Source: Variovorax sp. ZS18.2.2
GTDB taxonomy: Bacteria; Pseudomonadota; Gammaproteobacteria; Burkholderiales; Burkholderiaceae_C
Direction: 5' to 3'
Length of the DNA: 64,000 nucleotides
NCBI RefSeq assembly: GCF_024701975.1
Contig: NZ_JANLNM010000001.1
Span: 1,116,001-1,180,000 of the forward strand
Below the pieces are notes generated by a model. The model ran no database searches. It was not told the origin of the DNA and saw nothing but the letters and a program-made list of their open reading frames with translations. A program made the position numbers and the translations under genes. This document shows positions 57,045 through 64,000 of the stretch, piece by piece (position 1 is the first letter of the stretch; each line of letters opens with the position of its first letter).

Positions 57045-57609
57045 GCACGAATTCATCCTCGGTGGGCAAAAGAGCGGCAAGTCGCGCCGCGCCGAGCAGC
57101 GCGCCATCGACTGGCTGGCCGCCGCGCCCGGCACCCACCGCGCCGTGCTGATCGCCACCGCCCAGGCCTACGACGACGAGATGCAGGAGCGCATCGTCCG
57201 CCACCAGGCCGACCGCGCCGAGCGCGTGCCCGGCATGCGAACCATCGAGGAGCCGGTCGAGCTCGCGCGCGCCATCGTCACGCAGAGCGCGCCCGAGACG
57301 CTGGTGGTGGTCGACTGCCTCACGCTCTGGCTCACCAACCTGCTGATGCCGATGCGCTCCGAAGCCGCGCGGCCGGTGACGCGCACCCCTGCGGCGCACG
57401 CCACCATGCTGAAGATCGCGCTGCGCGAGGCGCGCGGACCGGTGGTGCTGGTCGGCAACGAGATCGGCCTGGGCGTGATTCCGCTCGGCCGCGAGACGCG
57501 CGCCTTCGTCGATGCGCTGGGCCGCCTGAACCAGGACGTGGCCGCCGCCTGCAGCCGCGTGACGCTGATGGCGGCCGGCCTGCCGCTGAGCCTGAAGGCG
57601 CCCGCCTGA
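57034..57609 (+). CDS. cobU: Adenosylcobinamide kinase / adenosylcobinamide-phosphate guanylyltransferase
   Basis: 191 residues. P-loop GGQKSGKS (10-17), and the guanylated His region 'RIVRHQADRAERVP' with His57. The family 'DCLTLWLTNLL' and 'GNEIGLGVIPLGRETR' texts are present. It phosphorylates adenosylcobinamide and adds GMP in nucleotide-loop assembly. Start ATG 57034 overlaps the cobB end by 11 bases; ribosome site AAAGGAAGAGG. Confidence 0.95.
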   Translation: MTVEHEFILGGQKSGKSRRAEQRAIDWLAAAPGTHRAVLIATAQAYDDEMQERIVRHQADRAERVPGMRTIEEPVELARAIVTQSAPETLVVVDCLTLWLTNLLMPMRSEAARPVTRTPAAHATMLKIALREARGPVVLVGNEIGLGVIPLGRETRAFVDALGRLNQDVAAACSRVTLMAAGLPLSLKAPA

Positions 57610-58478
57610 TGAAGATGAACCGGATTCCCTCGCTATTGGCCGCCATCGGCCTGTCTCTGTGCGCGCTCGCCGCGCACGCCTTCGATGTGGTCGACGAACG
57701 CGGCACCACCGTGAGCCTGCCGCAGCCGCCGCAGCGCATCGTCTCGCTCCTGCCATCGCTCACCGAATCCGTCTGCGCGCTCGGCGCCTGCGAGCGGTTA
57801 GTGGGTGTCGACAACTATTCCAACTCGCCCGCCGCGGTGCGCGCCTTGCCGCAGATGGGCGGCGGCATCGACCCCAACGTGGAAGCCATCGTCGCGCTCA
57901 GGCCCGATGCGGTGCTGCTGGCCAAATCGTCGCGCGTCACGCAGCGGCTCGAGGCGCTGGGCCTCAAGGTGCTGGTGCTCGAACCCAAGAGCCATGCCGA
58001 TGTGCAGCGCGTGCTCGACAAGCTCGACCAGGTGCTCGGCACGCACGAGGCGCCGCGCGTCTGGCGCGTGATCGATGCCAGCGTGTCGGCGGCGGCGCAG
58101 TCGGTGCCTGCGAGCGCGAAGGGCAAGCGCGTGTACTTCGAGGTCAACAGCACGCCCTATGCGGCGGGCGAGTCGTCGTTCATCGGCGAGACGCTCACGC
58201 GGCTGGGCATGAAGAACATCGTGCCCGCGAAGCTCGGGCCGTTTCCCAAGCTCAACCCCGAGTACGTGGTGCGTGCGAATCCCGACCTCATCATGGTCAG
58301 CGTGCGCAGCGCGCAGGGGCTGGAGCAACGGCCCGGCTGGGGCGGCATCCGCGCGGTGCGCGAAGGCCGCATCTGCCGTTTCGATGCGCTGCAATCCGAC
58401 GTGCTCGTGCGCCCCGGCCCACGCATGGACGAAGCGGCACGCTTGATGGCGCAATGCCTGGTGGACAAGGGCAAGTGA
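57609..58478 (+). CDS. btuF: Cobalamin ABC transporter substrate-binding protein (BtuF-like)
   Basis: 289 residues with a Sec signal peptide (cleavage near AHAF). Class III periplasmic binding protein with 'PQRIVSLLPSLTESVCALGA' and 'DPNVEAIVALRPDAVLLAKS', typical of BtuF. Start ATG 57609 shares its A with the cobU stop. Context with btuC and btuD gives the assignment over iron-siderophore homologues. Confidence 0.9.
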   Translation: MKMNRIPSLLAAIGLSLCALAAHAFDVVDERGTTVSLPQPPQRIVSLLPSLTESVCALGACERLVGVDNYSNSPAAVRALPQMGGGIDPNVEAIVALRPDAVLLAKSSRVTQRLEALGLKVLVLEPKSHADVQRVLDKLDQVLGTHEAPRVWRVIDASVSAAAQSVPASAKGKRVYFEVNSTPYAAGESSFIGETLTRLGMKNIVPAKLGPFPKLNPEYVVRANPDLIMVSVRSAQGLEQRPGWGGIRAVREGRICRFDALQSDVLVRPGPRMDEAARLMAQCLVDKGK

Positions 58479-59500
58479 ACGCCGCGCGCATGCATACCGC
58501 GCACCTGCGCCGCATCGTGCTGCTCGGTGCGGCCTTGCTGGTGCTGGGCGTCGCGCTGCTGCTGTTCGGCCTCGGCATCGGCAGCACCGGCTTCGAGAGC
58601 CTGCTGGCCGCGCGGCACGACCCGATCGCGCTGCAGATCGTCTGGGACATCCGCCTGCCGCGCACGCTCGGTGCATGGCTCGCGGGCGCACTGCTCGGGC
58701 TCGCGGGCGCGGTGGCGCAGGGGCTGTTCCGCAATCCGCTGGCCGATCCCTATCTGCTCGGCAGCGCCTCGGGCGCGTCGCTGGGCGTGGCGGTGGCGCT
58801 GATGCTTTTTGGGGGCTCGGCCGCGAGCACGCAGTGGGTGATGCGCCTCGGGCTCACCGGCGCGGCCTTCATCGGCGCGGTGCTCGCGGTGCTGCTCACG
58901 CTGACGCTGGCGCGCGGTGTGCAGCAGACGCTGCGGCTGCTGCTCGCGGGCGTGATCGTCGGCGTGGTGCTCGGCGCCGCGAAAGACCTGATCACCATCG
59001 CCTCGGCGGACATCCTCCAGGCCATCCAGGGCTTCATCCTCGGCAGCACCGGCCTGGTCGGCTGGAGCGCCTGTGCAGTGATGGGCGCGGTCTGCGCGGT
59101 GTGCCTGCTGGCCGCATGGGCGCTCGCGCCAGTGCTCGATGGATTGGCGCTCGGCGAGGCGACGGCCCGGAGCCTGGGCTTGCCGCTCGGCGCCATGCGC
59201 GCGGCGCTGGTCGTGGTGCTCGCGCTGGCCACCGGCGCGGCTGTGGCGCAGACCGGCCTGATCGCCTTCGTCGGCCTGGCCGCGCCGCACCTCGTGCGCT
59301 CGGTCGTCAAGACCACGCATGCACGGCTGATCGTGCTCGCGGCGCTGATGGGCGGCCTGCTGCTGATGGCGGCCGACCTGCTGGCGCGCTGGCTCATCGC
59401 GCCGCAGGAATTGCCGGTGGGCGTGCTCACCGCGGTGCTCGGCGGCAGCTACCTGCTGTGGCTCATGCATCGTCGCGGTGCGCGCGGAGGTTTGTCGTGA
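58475..59500 (+). CDS. btuC: Cobalamin ABC transporter permease (BtuC-like, FecCD family)
   Basis: 341 residues, about ten membrane segments. Family motifs: 'DIRLPRTLGAWLAGALLGLAG', 'QGLFRNPLADPYLLGSASGA', 'ADLLARWLIAPQELPVG'. Start is GTG 58475, which overlaps the btuF stop (GTGA); an alternative is the in-frame ATG at 58490. It forms the pore of the inner-membrane cobalamin importer with btuD. Confidence 0.92.
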   Translation: MNAARMHTAHLRRIVLLGAALLVLGVALLLFGLGIGSTGFESLLAARHDPIALQIVWDIRLPRTLGAWLAGALLGLAGAVAQGLFRNPLADPYLLGSASGASLGVAVALMLFGGSAASTQWVMRLGLTGAAFIGAVLAVLLTLTLARGVQQTLRLLLAGVIVGVVLGAAKDLITIASADILQAIQGFILGSTGLVGWSACAVMGAVCAVCLLAAWALAPVLDGLALGEATARSLGLPLGAMRAALVVVLALATGAAVAQTGLIAFVGLAAPHLVRSVVKTTHARLIVLAALMGGLLLMAADLLARWLIAPQELPVGVLTAVLGGSYLLWLMHRRGARGGLS

Positions 59501-60273
59501 GCGGCACACCAGCCATCGAAGCGCGCAGTGTCAGCGCCACGCTCGGCACGACCGAGGTGCTGCACGGCATCGACCTTGCGCTTTCGTCCGCCCGCTGGAC
59601 CAGCATCGTCGGCCCGAACGGTGCGGGCAAGTCGACACTGCTGAAAGCGCTTGCGGGCCTTCTCGCGCATCGGGGTGAAGTGCATTTGCTCGGCGAGGCG
59701 CAGGGAAAAATCCCGGCCCGCATCCGCGCACAGCGGCTCTCCTGGCTCGGCCAGAGCGGCACGGGCGAGGCGAGTGCAGATGACCTGATGGTCTACGACG
59801 TCGCCATGCTCGGCCGCCTGCCGCACCAGCGTTGGCTTGCTGCCCCGAGCGCGGCCGACCGCGAGGCCGTGGAGCGTGCCCTTCGCAGCACCCAGGCCTG
59901 GGACTGGCGCGACCGCCCGCTCGGCCAGCTCTCGGGCGGCGAGCGCCAGCGCGTGCTGCTCGCCCGCGCGCTCGCGGTCGAGGCCCAGGTGCTGCTGATG
60001 GACGAGCCGCTTGCCAACCTCGACCCGCCGCACCAGGCCGACTGGATGCAGACCGCCCGCGCCCTCGTGGCCGGGGGCCGCACCGTGGTCAGCGTGCTGC
60101 ACGAATTACCGATGGCGCTGGCGGCCGATGAAATGGTCGTGATGGACAAGGGCCGCGTGGTGCACCACGGCGGCTGCGACGACCCGGCCACCCACACCGC
60201 GCTCGAACAGGTGTTCGACCACCGCATCCGCGTGCACCGCGTGGCAGACCAGTGGATCGCACTGCCGAAATAA
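59497..60273 (+). CDS. btuD: Cobalamin ABC transporter ATPase (BtuD-like)
   Basis: 258 residues. Walker [10 protein letters not shown], signature [14 protein letters not shown], Walker [15 protein letters not shown] and His switch SVLHELPMA. It starts with GTG 59497 in a GTGA overlap with the btuC stop, the same coupling pattern as the preceding pair. Confidence 0.93.
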   Translation: MSGTPAIEARSVSATLGTTEVLHGIDLALSSARWTSIVGPNGAGKSTLLKALAGLLAHRGEVHLLGEAQGKIPARIRAQRLSWLGQSGTGEASADDLMVYDVAMLGRLPHQRWLAAPSAADREAVERALRSTQAWDWRDRPLGQLSGGERQRVLLARALAVEAQVLLMDEPLANLDPPHQADWMQTARALVAGGRTVVSVLHELPMALAADEMVVMDKGRVVHHGGCDDPATHTALEQVFDHRIRVHRVADQWIALPK

Positions 60274-60284
60274 GGAACACACAC

Positions 60285-60854
60285 ATGCAGATCGAAACTC
60301 CCCCCAGCGAAAAGCCCTACGAGAAGCCCGAGGGCGAACGCCGCGGCATCGTCATCGTCAACACCGGCGATGGCAAGGGCAAGAGCACGGCCGCCTTCGG
60401 CCTCGCGCTGCGCGCCCATGGCCGCGGCAAGGCCGTGAAGATCTACCAGTTCATGAAGGTGCCGTCGGCGCGCTTCGGCGAACACCGCATGTTCGAGCAG
60501 ATCGGCATTCCGATCGAAGGGCTCGGCGACGGCTTCAGCTGGAAGAGCCAGGACCTTGAACGCTCGGGGCAGCTTGCGCGCGACGGGTGGGAGAAGGCGA
60601 AGGCGGCGATCCTGTCGGGCGAGTTCTTCCTGGTGGTGCTCGACGAGATCACCTATCCGCTGATCTACGGCTGGCTGCCGCTCGAAGGCGTGCTCGAAAC
60701 GCTGCGCGCGCGGCCCAAGCACGTGCACGTGGCGCTCACGGGCCGCCGCTGTCCGCCCGAAATCATCGAGTTGGCCGATACCGTGACGGAGATGACGATG
60801 GTCAAGCACGCGTTCAAGGCCGGCATCCCGGCCCAGCGCGGCATCGAGGATTGA
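60285..60854 (+). CDS. cobO: Cob(I)yrinic acid a,c-diamide adenosyltransferase
   Basis: 189 residues from ATG 60285 ([10 protein letters not shown]), after TAAGGAA. CobA/CobO family P-loop GDGKGKST (28-35) and the conserved '[12 protein letters not shown]' and '[12 protein letters not shown]' texts. It adds the 5'-deoxyadenosyl group to the corrinoid cobalt; this supports salvage of imported corrinoids. Confidence 0.95.
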   Translation: MQIETPPSEKPYEKPEGERRGIVIVNTGDGKGKSTAAFGLALRAHGRGKAVKIYQFMKVPSARFGEHRMFEQIGIPIEGLGDGFSWKSQDLERSGQLARDGWEKAKAAILSGEFFLVVLDEITYPLIYGWLPLEGVLETLRARPKHVHVALTGRRCPPEIIELADTVTEMTMVKHAFKAGIPAQRGIED

Positions 60855-60859
60855 GCGCG

Positions 60860-61552
60860 ATGGCGCAGCAGCACGCATTCGCGGCCGATGAGGCGAAGGC
60901 GGTGTACCGCGCCATCCGCGAGCGGCGCGACATGCGGCACTTCGCGGGTGGCGAGGTCGCGCCCGAGGTGTTGTGCCGGCTGCTCGAAGCGGCGCACCAG
61001 GCGCCCAGCGTCGGTTTCATGCAGCCGTGGCGCTTCATCCGCATCCGCGACACCGCATTGCGCCGGCGCCTGCACGACGCGGTCGAGCGCGAACGTGTGC
61101 TCACGGCGCGTGCCCTCGGCGAGCGCGAAGACGAGTTCATGCGCCTGAAGGTACAGGGCCTGCTCGATGCGGCCGAGCTGCTGGCCGTGTCGCTCGCCGA
61201 CGATCGCGACAAGCATGTGTTCGGCCGCCGCACCCTGCCGCAGATGGACTTGGCCTCGGCCTCCTGCGCGATCCAGAACCTCTGGCTCGCGGCGCGCGCC
61301 GAAGGGCTGGGCATGGGCTGGGTGTCGCTGTTCGATCCGGTCGAGTTGAGCGCCTTGCTCGGCCTGCCCGAAGGCGCCGAGCCCATCGCCTTGCTGTGTC
61401 TCGGCCCGGTGCACGATTTCTACGAAGAGCCGATGCTGCAGCGGGAACGCTGGGCGAAGCGCGAGCCGCTCTCGGCGCTGGTGTTCGATGAATGCTGGGG
61501 CCGGCCGTCGGACCTGTTTTCTCTCACCCCATCCGCCGTGGAACCCGCCTGA
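60860..61552 (+). CDS. bluB: 5,6-dimethylbenzimidazole synthase
   Basis: 230 residues, nitroreductase-like fold. BluB fragments FMNH2 to make the lower ligand of B12. Family texts: 'RRDMRHFAGGEVAPEVLCRL', 'APSVGFMQPWRFIRI', 'LASASCAIQNLWLAARAEGLG'. The start is five bases after the cobO stop. With the other genes it completes lower-ligand supply for salvaged corrinoids. Confidence 0.93.
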   Translation: MAQQHAFAADEAKAVYRAIRERRDMRHFAGGEVAPEVLCRLLEAAHQAPSVGFMQPWRFIRIRDTALRRRLHDAVERERVLTARALGEREDEFMRLKVQGLLDAAELLAVSLADDRDKHVFGRRTLPQMDLASASCAIQNLWLAARAEGLGMGWVSLFDPVELSALLGLPEGAEPIALLCLGPVHDFYEEPMLQRERWAKREPLSALVFDECWGRPSDLFSLTPSAVEPA

Positions 61553-62025
61553 TGCCGGCCTTCGATACCGTTCTCTTCGAACTCGCGCGCCTGTTCCTCT
61601 GGCCGGTGACGCTCGGCGTGCTGCTGTCTTTTGTCTATGCGGTGTATTGCCTCGGCGCCTTCGGCATCGAGTACCTGCAGCGCCGCCGCGATCCGTCGCG
61701 GGTGCTCGCGTTGCAGCGCCACGCCGATGCGAGTCAGGAGCAGATGGAGCTGGTGGTGCTCAAGCAACTCGAAGGCGTGCGCCTGTGCAGCCGCGTGGCG
61801 CCGATGCTCGGGCTGATCGCCACGATGATCCCGATGGGGCCGGCGCTGGTGGCCGTTGCGTCGGGCGAATCGCAAGGCGTGGCGCAGAGCCTTGCGCCGG
61901 CGTTCGCCGCGGTGATCGTGGCGCTGGCTTCGGCCTCGATCACCTTCGTGGTCTACACGGTGCGCCGGCGCTGGCTGATGCGTGAGCTGGTGACGGTGCT
62001 CGATGCGCGGGATCGCTTGTCATGA
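61552..62025 (+). CDS. ExbB/TolQ/MotA-like proton-channel protein
   Basis: 157 residues, shorter than ExbB. Three predicted membrane segments: about 14-38, 82-104 and 115-137. The 'RVAPMLGLIATMIPMGPAL' and 'AFAAVIVALASASITFVVYT' texts match the two core segments of the MotA/TolQ/ExbB channel family. Start ATG shares its first base with the bluB stop (TGATG). It is followed by a single-span protein that looks like ExbD, so the pair may form a proton-driven motor. Confidence 0.85.
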   Translation: MPAFDTVLFELARLFLWPVTLGVLLSFVYAVYCLGAFGIEYLQRRRDPSRVLALQRHADASQEQMELVVLKQLEGVRLCSRVAPMLGLIATMIPMGPALVAVASGESQGVAQSLAPAFAAVIVALASASITFVVYTVRRRWLMRELVTVLDARDRLS

Positions 62026-62378
62026 CCCGAAGGCAGTTCTCGATCCTGAGCAGCCTGGACGCCGATGACGACGACCCGGTGCTCTCGACCATCAACCTCA
62101 TCGACGTGTTCATGGTGGTGATCGGCATGCTGATGATCGCGGTCATCAACAACCCGATGAACCCGTTCGCGCAGGACAAGGTCACGATCATCCGCAACGA
62201 GGGCAAGCCGGACATGGAGATCATCACGCGCGAGGGGCAGAAGGTCACGCGCTTCAAGGCCAGCGGTGCGACGGGGCAGGGCGACGGCGAGAAGGCCGGC
62301 ACGGCCTGGCGGCTGAAGGACGGAACGATGGTTTATGTGCCGGCCGATGCGGTTCCGGCTGCCCAGGGCGGGAAGTGA
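62022..62378 (+). CDS. DUF2149 single-span protein resembling ExbD/TolR
   Basis: 118 residues: short cytoplasmic N-terminus, one membrane segment at about 25-43, and a soluble C-terminal part. The segment 'NLIDVFMVVIGMLMIAV' lines up with the ExbD 'FIDVMLVLLIIFM' region, placing Asp28 at the proton-carrying Asp. I recall the family as DUF2149. Its start overlaps the ExbB-like stop and its stop overlaps the CobN-like start (GTGA), so the three are made together. Confidence 0.8.
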   Translation: MTRRQFSILSSLDADDDDPVLSTINLIDVFMVVIGMLMIAVINNPMNPFAQDKVTIIRNEGKPDMEIITREGQKVTRFKASGATGQGDGEKAGTAWRLKDGTMVYVPADAVPAAQGGK

Positions 62379-64000
62379 CACGGTTCTTCGCTTGGATTTT
62401 GCTGATGGCGTTGGCGGTCTGTGCGCACGCCGAGCCGGACGAGCCTTCGCGCATTGTGGTGCTGAGCACATCGCTGGTGTCCCCGGCGCGCGTGGTGCGG
62501 CTGCAGGAGGCGGCGCACGAGGTGGGCTTGCCGCTGCAGGTGGTGTCGGCCGCGAAGGATTCGCCTGAGGCGCTGGCTTCGGCACTCAGTGGTGCGCGGC
62601 TGCTGGTGATCGACGCGCCGCACATCAGCGTGGCGCAGGCCGCGGCGGCGCGGTTCGGCGATGTGATTTCTCGCAGTGCCGCGCCGTATGTGCTGATCGG
62701 CGAGTTCGCGCTTGTCGCCAAGGGGCAAAGCGCCAGCGCGGCGCCGCTCGCCGCCGAGCGCGGCGTCGATGCGGTCTGGGCACAGCGATTGCGGGAGTAC
62801 TGGCGGTTCGCGGGCACGGCCAACTTGAAGTCGGCGATGAAGGCGCTGGCGCAGATCGACGACGTGAACGGCCTGCCACCGCCCGTGCCGACGCCGCTGT
62901 CGGGCTTCTATCACCCGCGTTGGCCTCGCATCGAAACGGACATCGCGGCGGTGGACAAGCTGCCCGGCACCGCAGGAACCGTCGCCATCGCCGTCAACAG
63001 CGCCACCGTGACGGGCGACGACACCGGCTGGCTCGACACGCTGATCGGCGCGCTCGAACAGCGCGGCCTGCGTGCCTATGCCTTCTATGGCCCGCGCCAG
63101 CAGAAGGACCTGTTCTTTCGCATGACGCATGCGGCCGGTGAAGAAGGGCGCCGCGTGGCCGACCTGATCGTCAACGCCTCGCTGGTCTTCACGCCGAACG
63201 AGCGCAAGGCCGATCTCGAACGCATCGGCGTGCCGGTGCTGCAGACGCTGCCGTCGCTTGCCATGGATGCCACGCAGTGGGCCGGGAGCAAGGACGGCCT
63301 CGCGCAGACCGACATCGCCGCCTACTACAGCCCCAGCGAGTTGGCCGGCATGACCGACCCGATGCTCGTGAGCGCGCGCGACGCCGCCATCGGCACGCTG
63401 CAGCCGCTGCCCGCGCAGATCGACGCCGTGGCTGGCAAGGCGGCTGCGCTGCTGCGGCTGCAACGCACGCCGGCCGCGGACCGGCGCGTCGCGATGCTGG
63501 TCTACAACTATCCGCCGGGCGAGACGAACTTCGGCGCTTCGTTTCTCAACGTGCCGCGCAGCGTGAACAACATGCTGGCGGCGATGCAGTCGGCCGGCTA
63601 CCGCACCGAGATACCCGGTGCGGACGCGCTCATCGCGCAGGTGCAGGCGACGATGAAGGCGTACTACCCGGTCGATGGCGGCGATGTGTTGCAGCCGCTG
63701 CTCGACAAGGGGTTGGCTGATTCGCTGCCGCTGTCGCGCTATGTCGCGTGGTTTCGTGCACTGCCCGCGGAGACGCAGCGCCGCATCGAGACCTACTGGG
63801 GGCCGCCCGAAAAGTCGACCATGCTGCGGCCCGTCGCAGGCGAGCCGGCCTTCGTCATCCCGCGCGTGCAGTTCGGCAATGTCGTCGTGCTGCGCCAGCC
63901 GCCGCGCTTCGAGCCCGGCACGCAGGTGGCGGGCAAGGCCGAGCAGGTCTTTCACCGCTCGGCGATTCCGCTGAGCCACAGCTATCTCGCGACCTACTTC
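62375..64000 (+). CDS. cobN: CobN-like chelatase subunit with signal peptide (partial)
   Basis: GTG 62375 overlaps the DUF2149 stop; 542 residues are visible and the frame runs off the window. CobN is the large subunit of aerobic cobaltochelatase, related to magnesium chelatase BchH. The family block 'LVYNYPPGETNFGASFLNVP' is present near residue 375. Unlike cytoplasmic CobN, it begins with a Sec-type signal peptide (MTRFFAWILLMALAVCAHA, cleavage near 19), so it is predicted to be exported. It may not be a true biosynthetic chelatase. The ATPase partners CobS/CobT are not in view. Confidence 0.88.
   Translation, partial: MTRFFAWILLMALAVCAHAEPDEPSRIVVLSTSLVSPARVVRLQEAAHEVGLPLQVVSAAKDSPEALASALSGARLLVIDAPHISVAQAAAARFGDVISRSAAPYVLIGEFALVAKGQSASAAPLAAERGVDAVWAQRLREYWRFAGTANLKSAMKALAQIDDVNGLPPPVPTPLSGFYHPRWPRIETDIAAVDKLPGTAGTVAIAVNSATVTGDDTGWLDTLIGALEQRGLRAYAFYGPRQQKDLFFRMTHAAGEEGRRVADLIVNASLVFTPNERKADLERIGVPVLQTLPSLAMDATQWAGSKDGLAQTDIAAYYSPSELAGMTDPMLVSARDAAIGTLQPLPAQIDAVAGKAAALLRLQRTPAADRRVAMLVYNYPPGETNFGASFLNVPRSVNNMLAAMQSAGYRTEIPGADALIAQVQATMKAYYPVDGGDVLQPLLDKGLADSLPLSRYVAWFRALPAETQRRIETYWGPPEKSTMLRPVAGEPAFVIPRVQFGNVVVLRQPPRFEPGTQVAGKAEQVFHRSAIPLSHSYLATYF

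Overview
The window reads as a chromosomal segment of a high-GC betaproteobacterium of the family Comamonadaceae, most likely Variovorax or a close relative. The basis is the GC-rich codon use, the tig-clpP-clpX-lon order with tRNA genes around it, a small Trp-rich protein of a family I associate with betaproteobacteria, a tripartite-tricarboxylate 'Bug' binding protein, and a 6S RNA gene beside zapA. The genus is my inference from general knowledge; no search was run. I saw no insertion sequence, prophage, CRISPR array or rRNA operon.

Layout. 1-4.9 kb: the 3' end of a Kup potassium transporter, then a two-gene RND efflux operon whose promoter lies between two operator-like palindromes. 4.98-12.1 kb: tRNA-Leu(TAG), trigger factor, clpP, clpX, lon, then tRNA-Gly, tRNA-Cys and tRNA-Leu(TAA), the last running into a hypothetical gene. 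12.1-18.9 kb: a UMF1-type MFS transporter, a large modular lipoprotein, a hypothetical exported protein, glutamate racemase and class I fumarase. 18.9-24.4 kb: a proVWX-type glycine betaine/proline uptake operon with its own promoter and a 340-nt leader, divergent from class II fumarase, so the two fumarases flank the osmoprotectant operon. 24.4-36.8 kb: housekeeping and small regulatory units: an NAD(P)-binding oxidoreductase with a divergent LysR gene, a YqhA-like membrane protein, acetyl-CoA synthetase, small membrane proteins, a cytochrome c, ilvD with a divergent LysR gene, another LysR gene with a divergent SDR, and lgt.

36.8-42.5 kb: a malonate-use operon (GntR regulator, malonyl-CoA decarboxylase, Bug binding protein, enoyl-CoA hydratase-like protein, malonyl-CoA synthetase). 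42.6-48.3 kb: a DUF4189-like protein, then a leftward unit of nitrilase, aldoxime dehydratase and a serine hydrolase, divergent from an AraC-type regulator; together these predict an aldoxime-nitrile-acid pathway. 48.3-50.5 kb: universal stress protein, TauE/SafE permease, 6S RNA, zapA and a short coiled-coil protein. 50.6-53.2 kb: a compact module of exported proteins: Tat-exported flavin amine oxidase, c-type cytochrome and exported RidA-like imine deaminase.

53.3-64.0 kb: a cobalamin riboswitch followed by eleven tightly packed genes: btuB, cobB, cobU, btuF, btuC, btuD, cobO, bluB, an ExbB/MotA-like gene, a DUF2149 gene whose single membrane segment resembles ExbD, and a CobN-like chelatase gene with a signal peptide that runs off the window end.

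The two places most likely to hold something undescribed are the amine oxidase-cytochrome-RidA module, and the B12-operon trio of ExbB-like, ExbD-like and exported CobN-like proteins.
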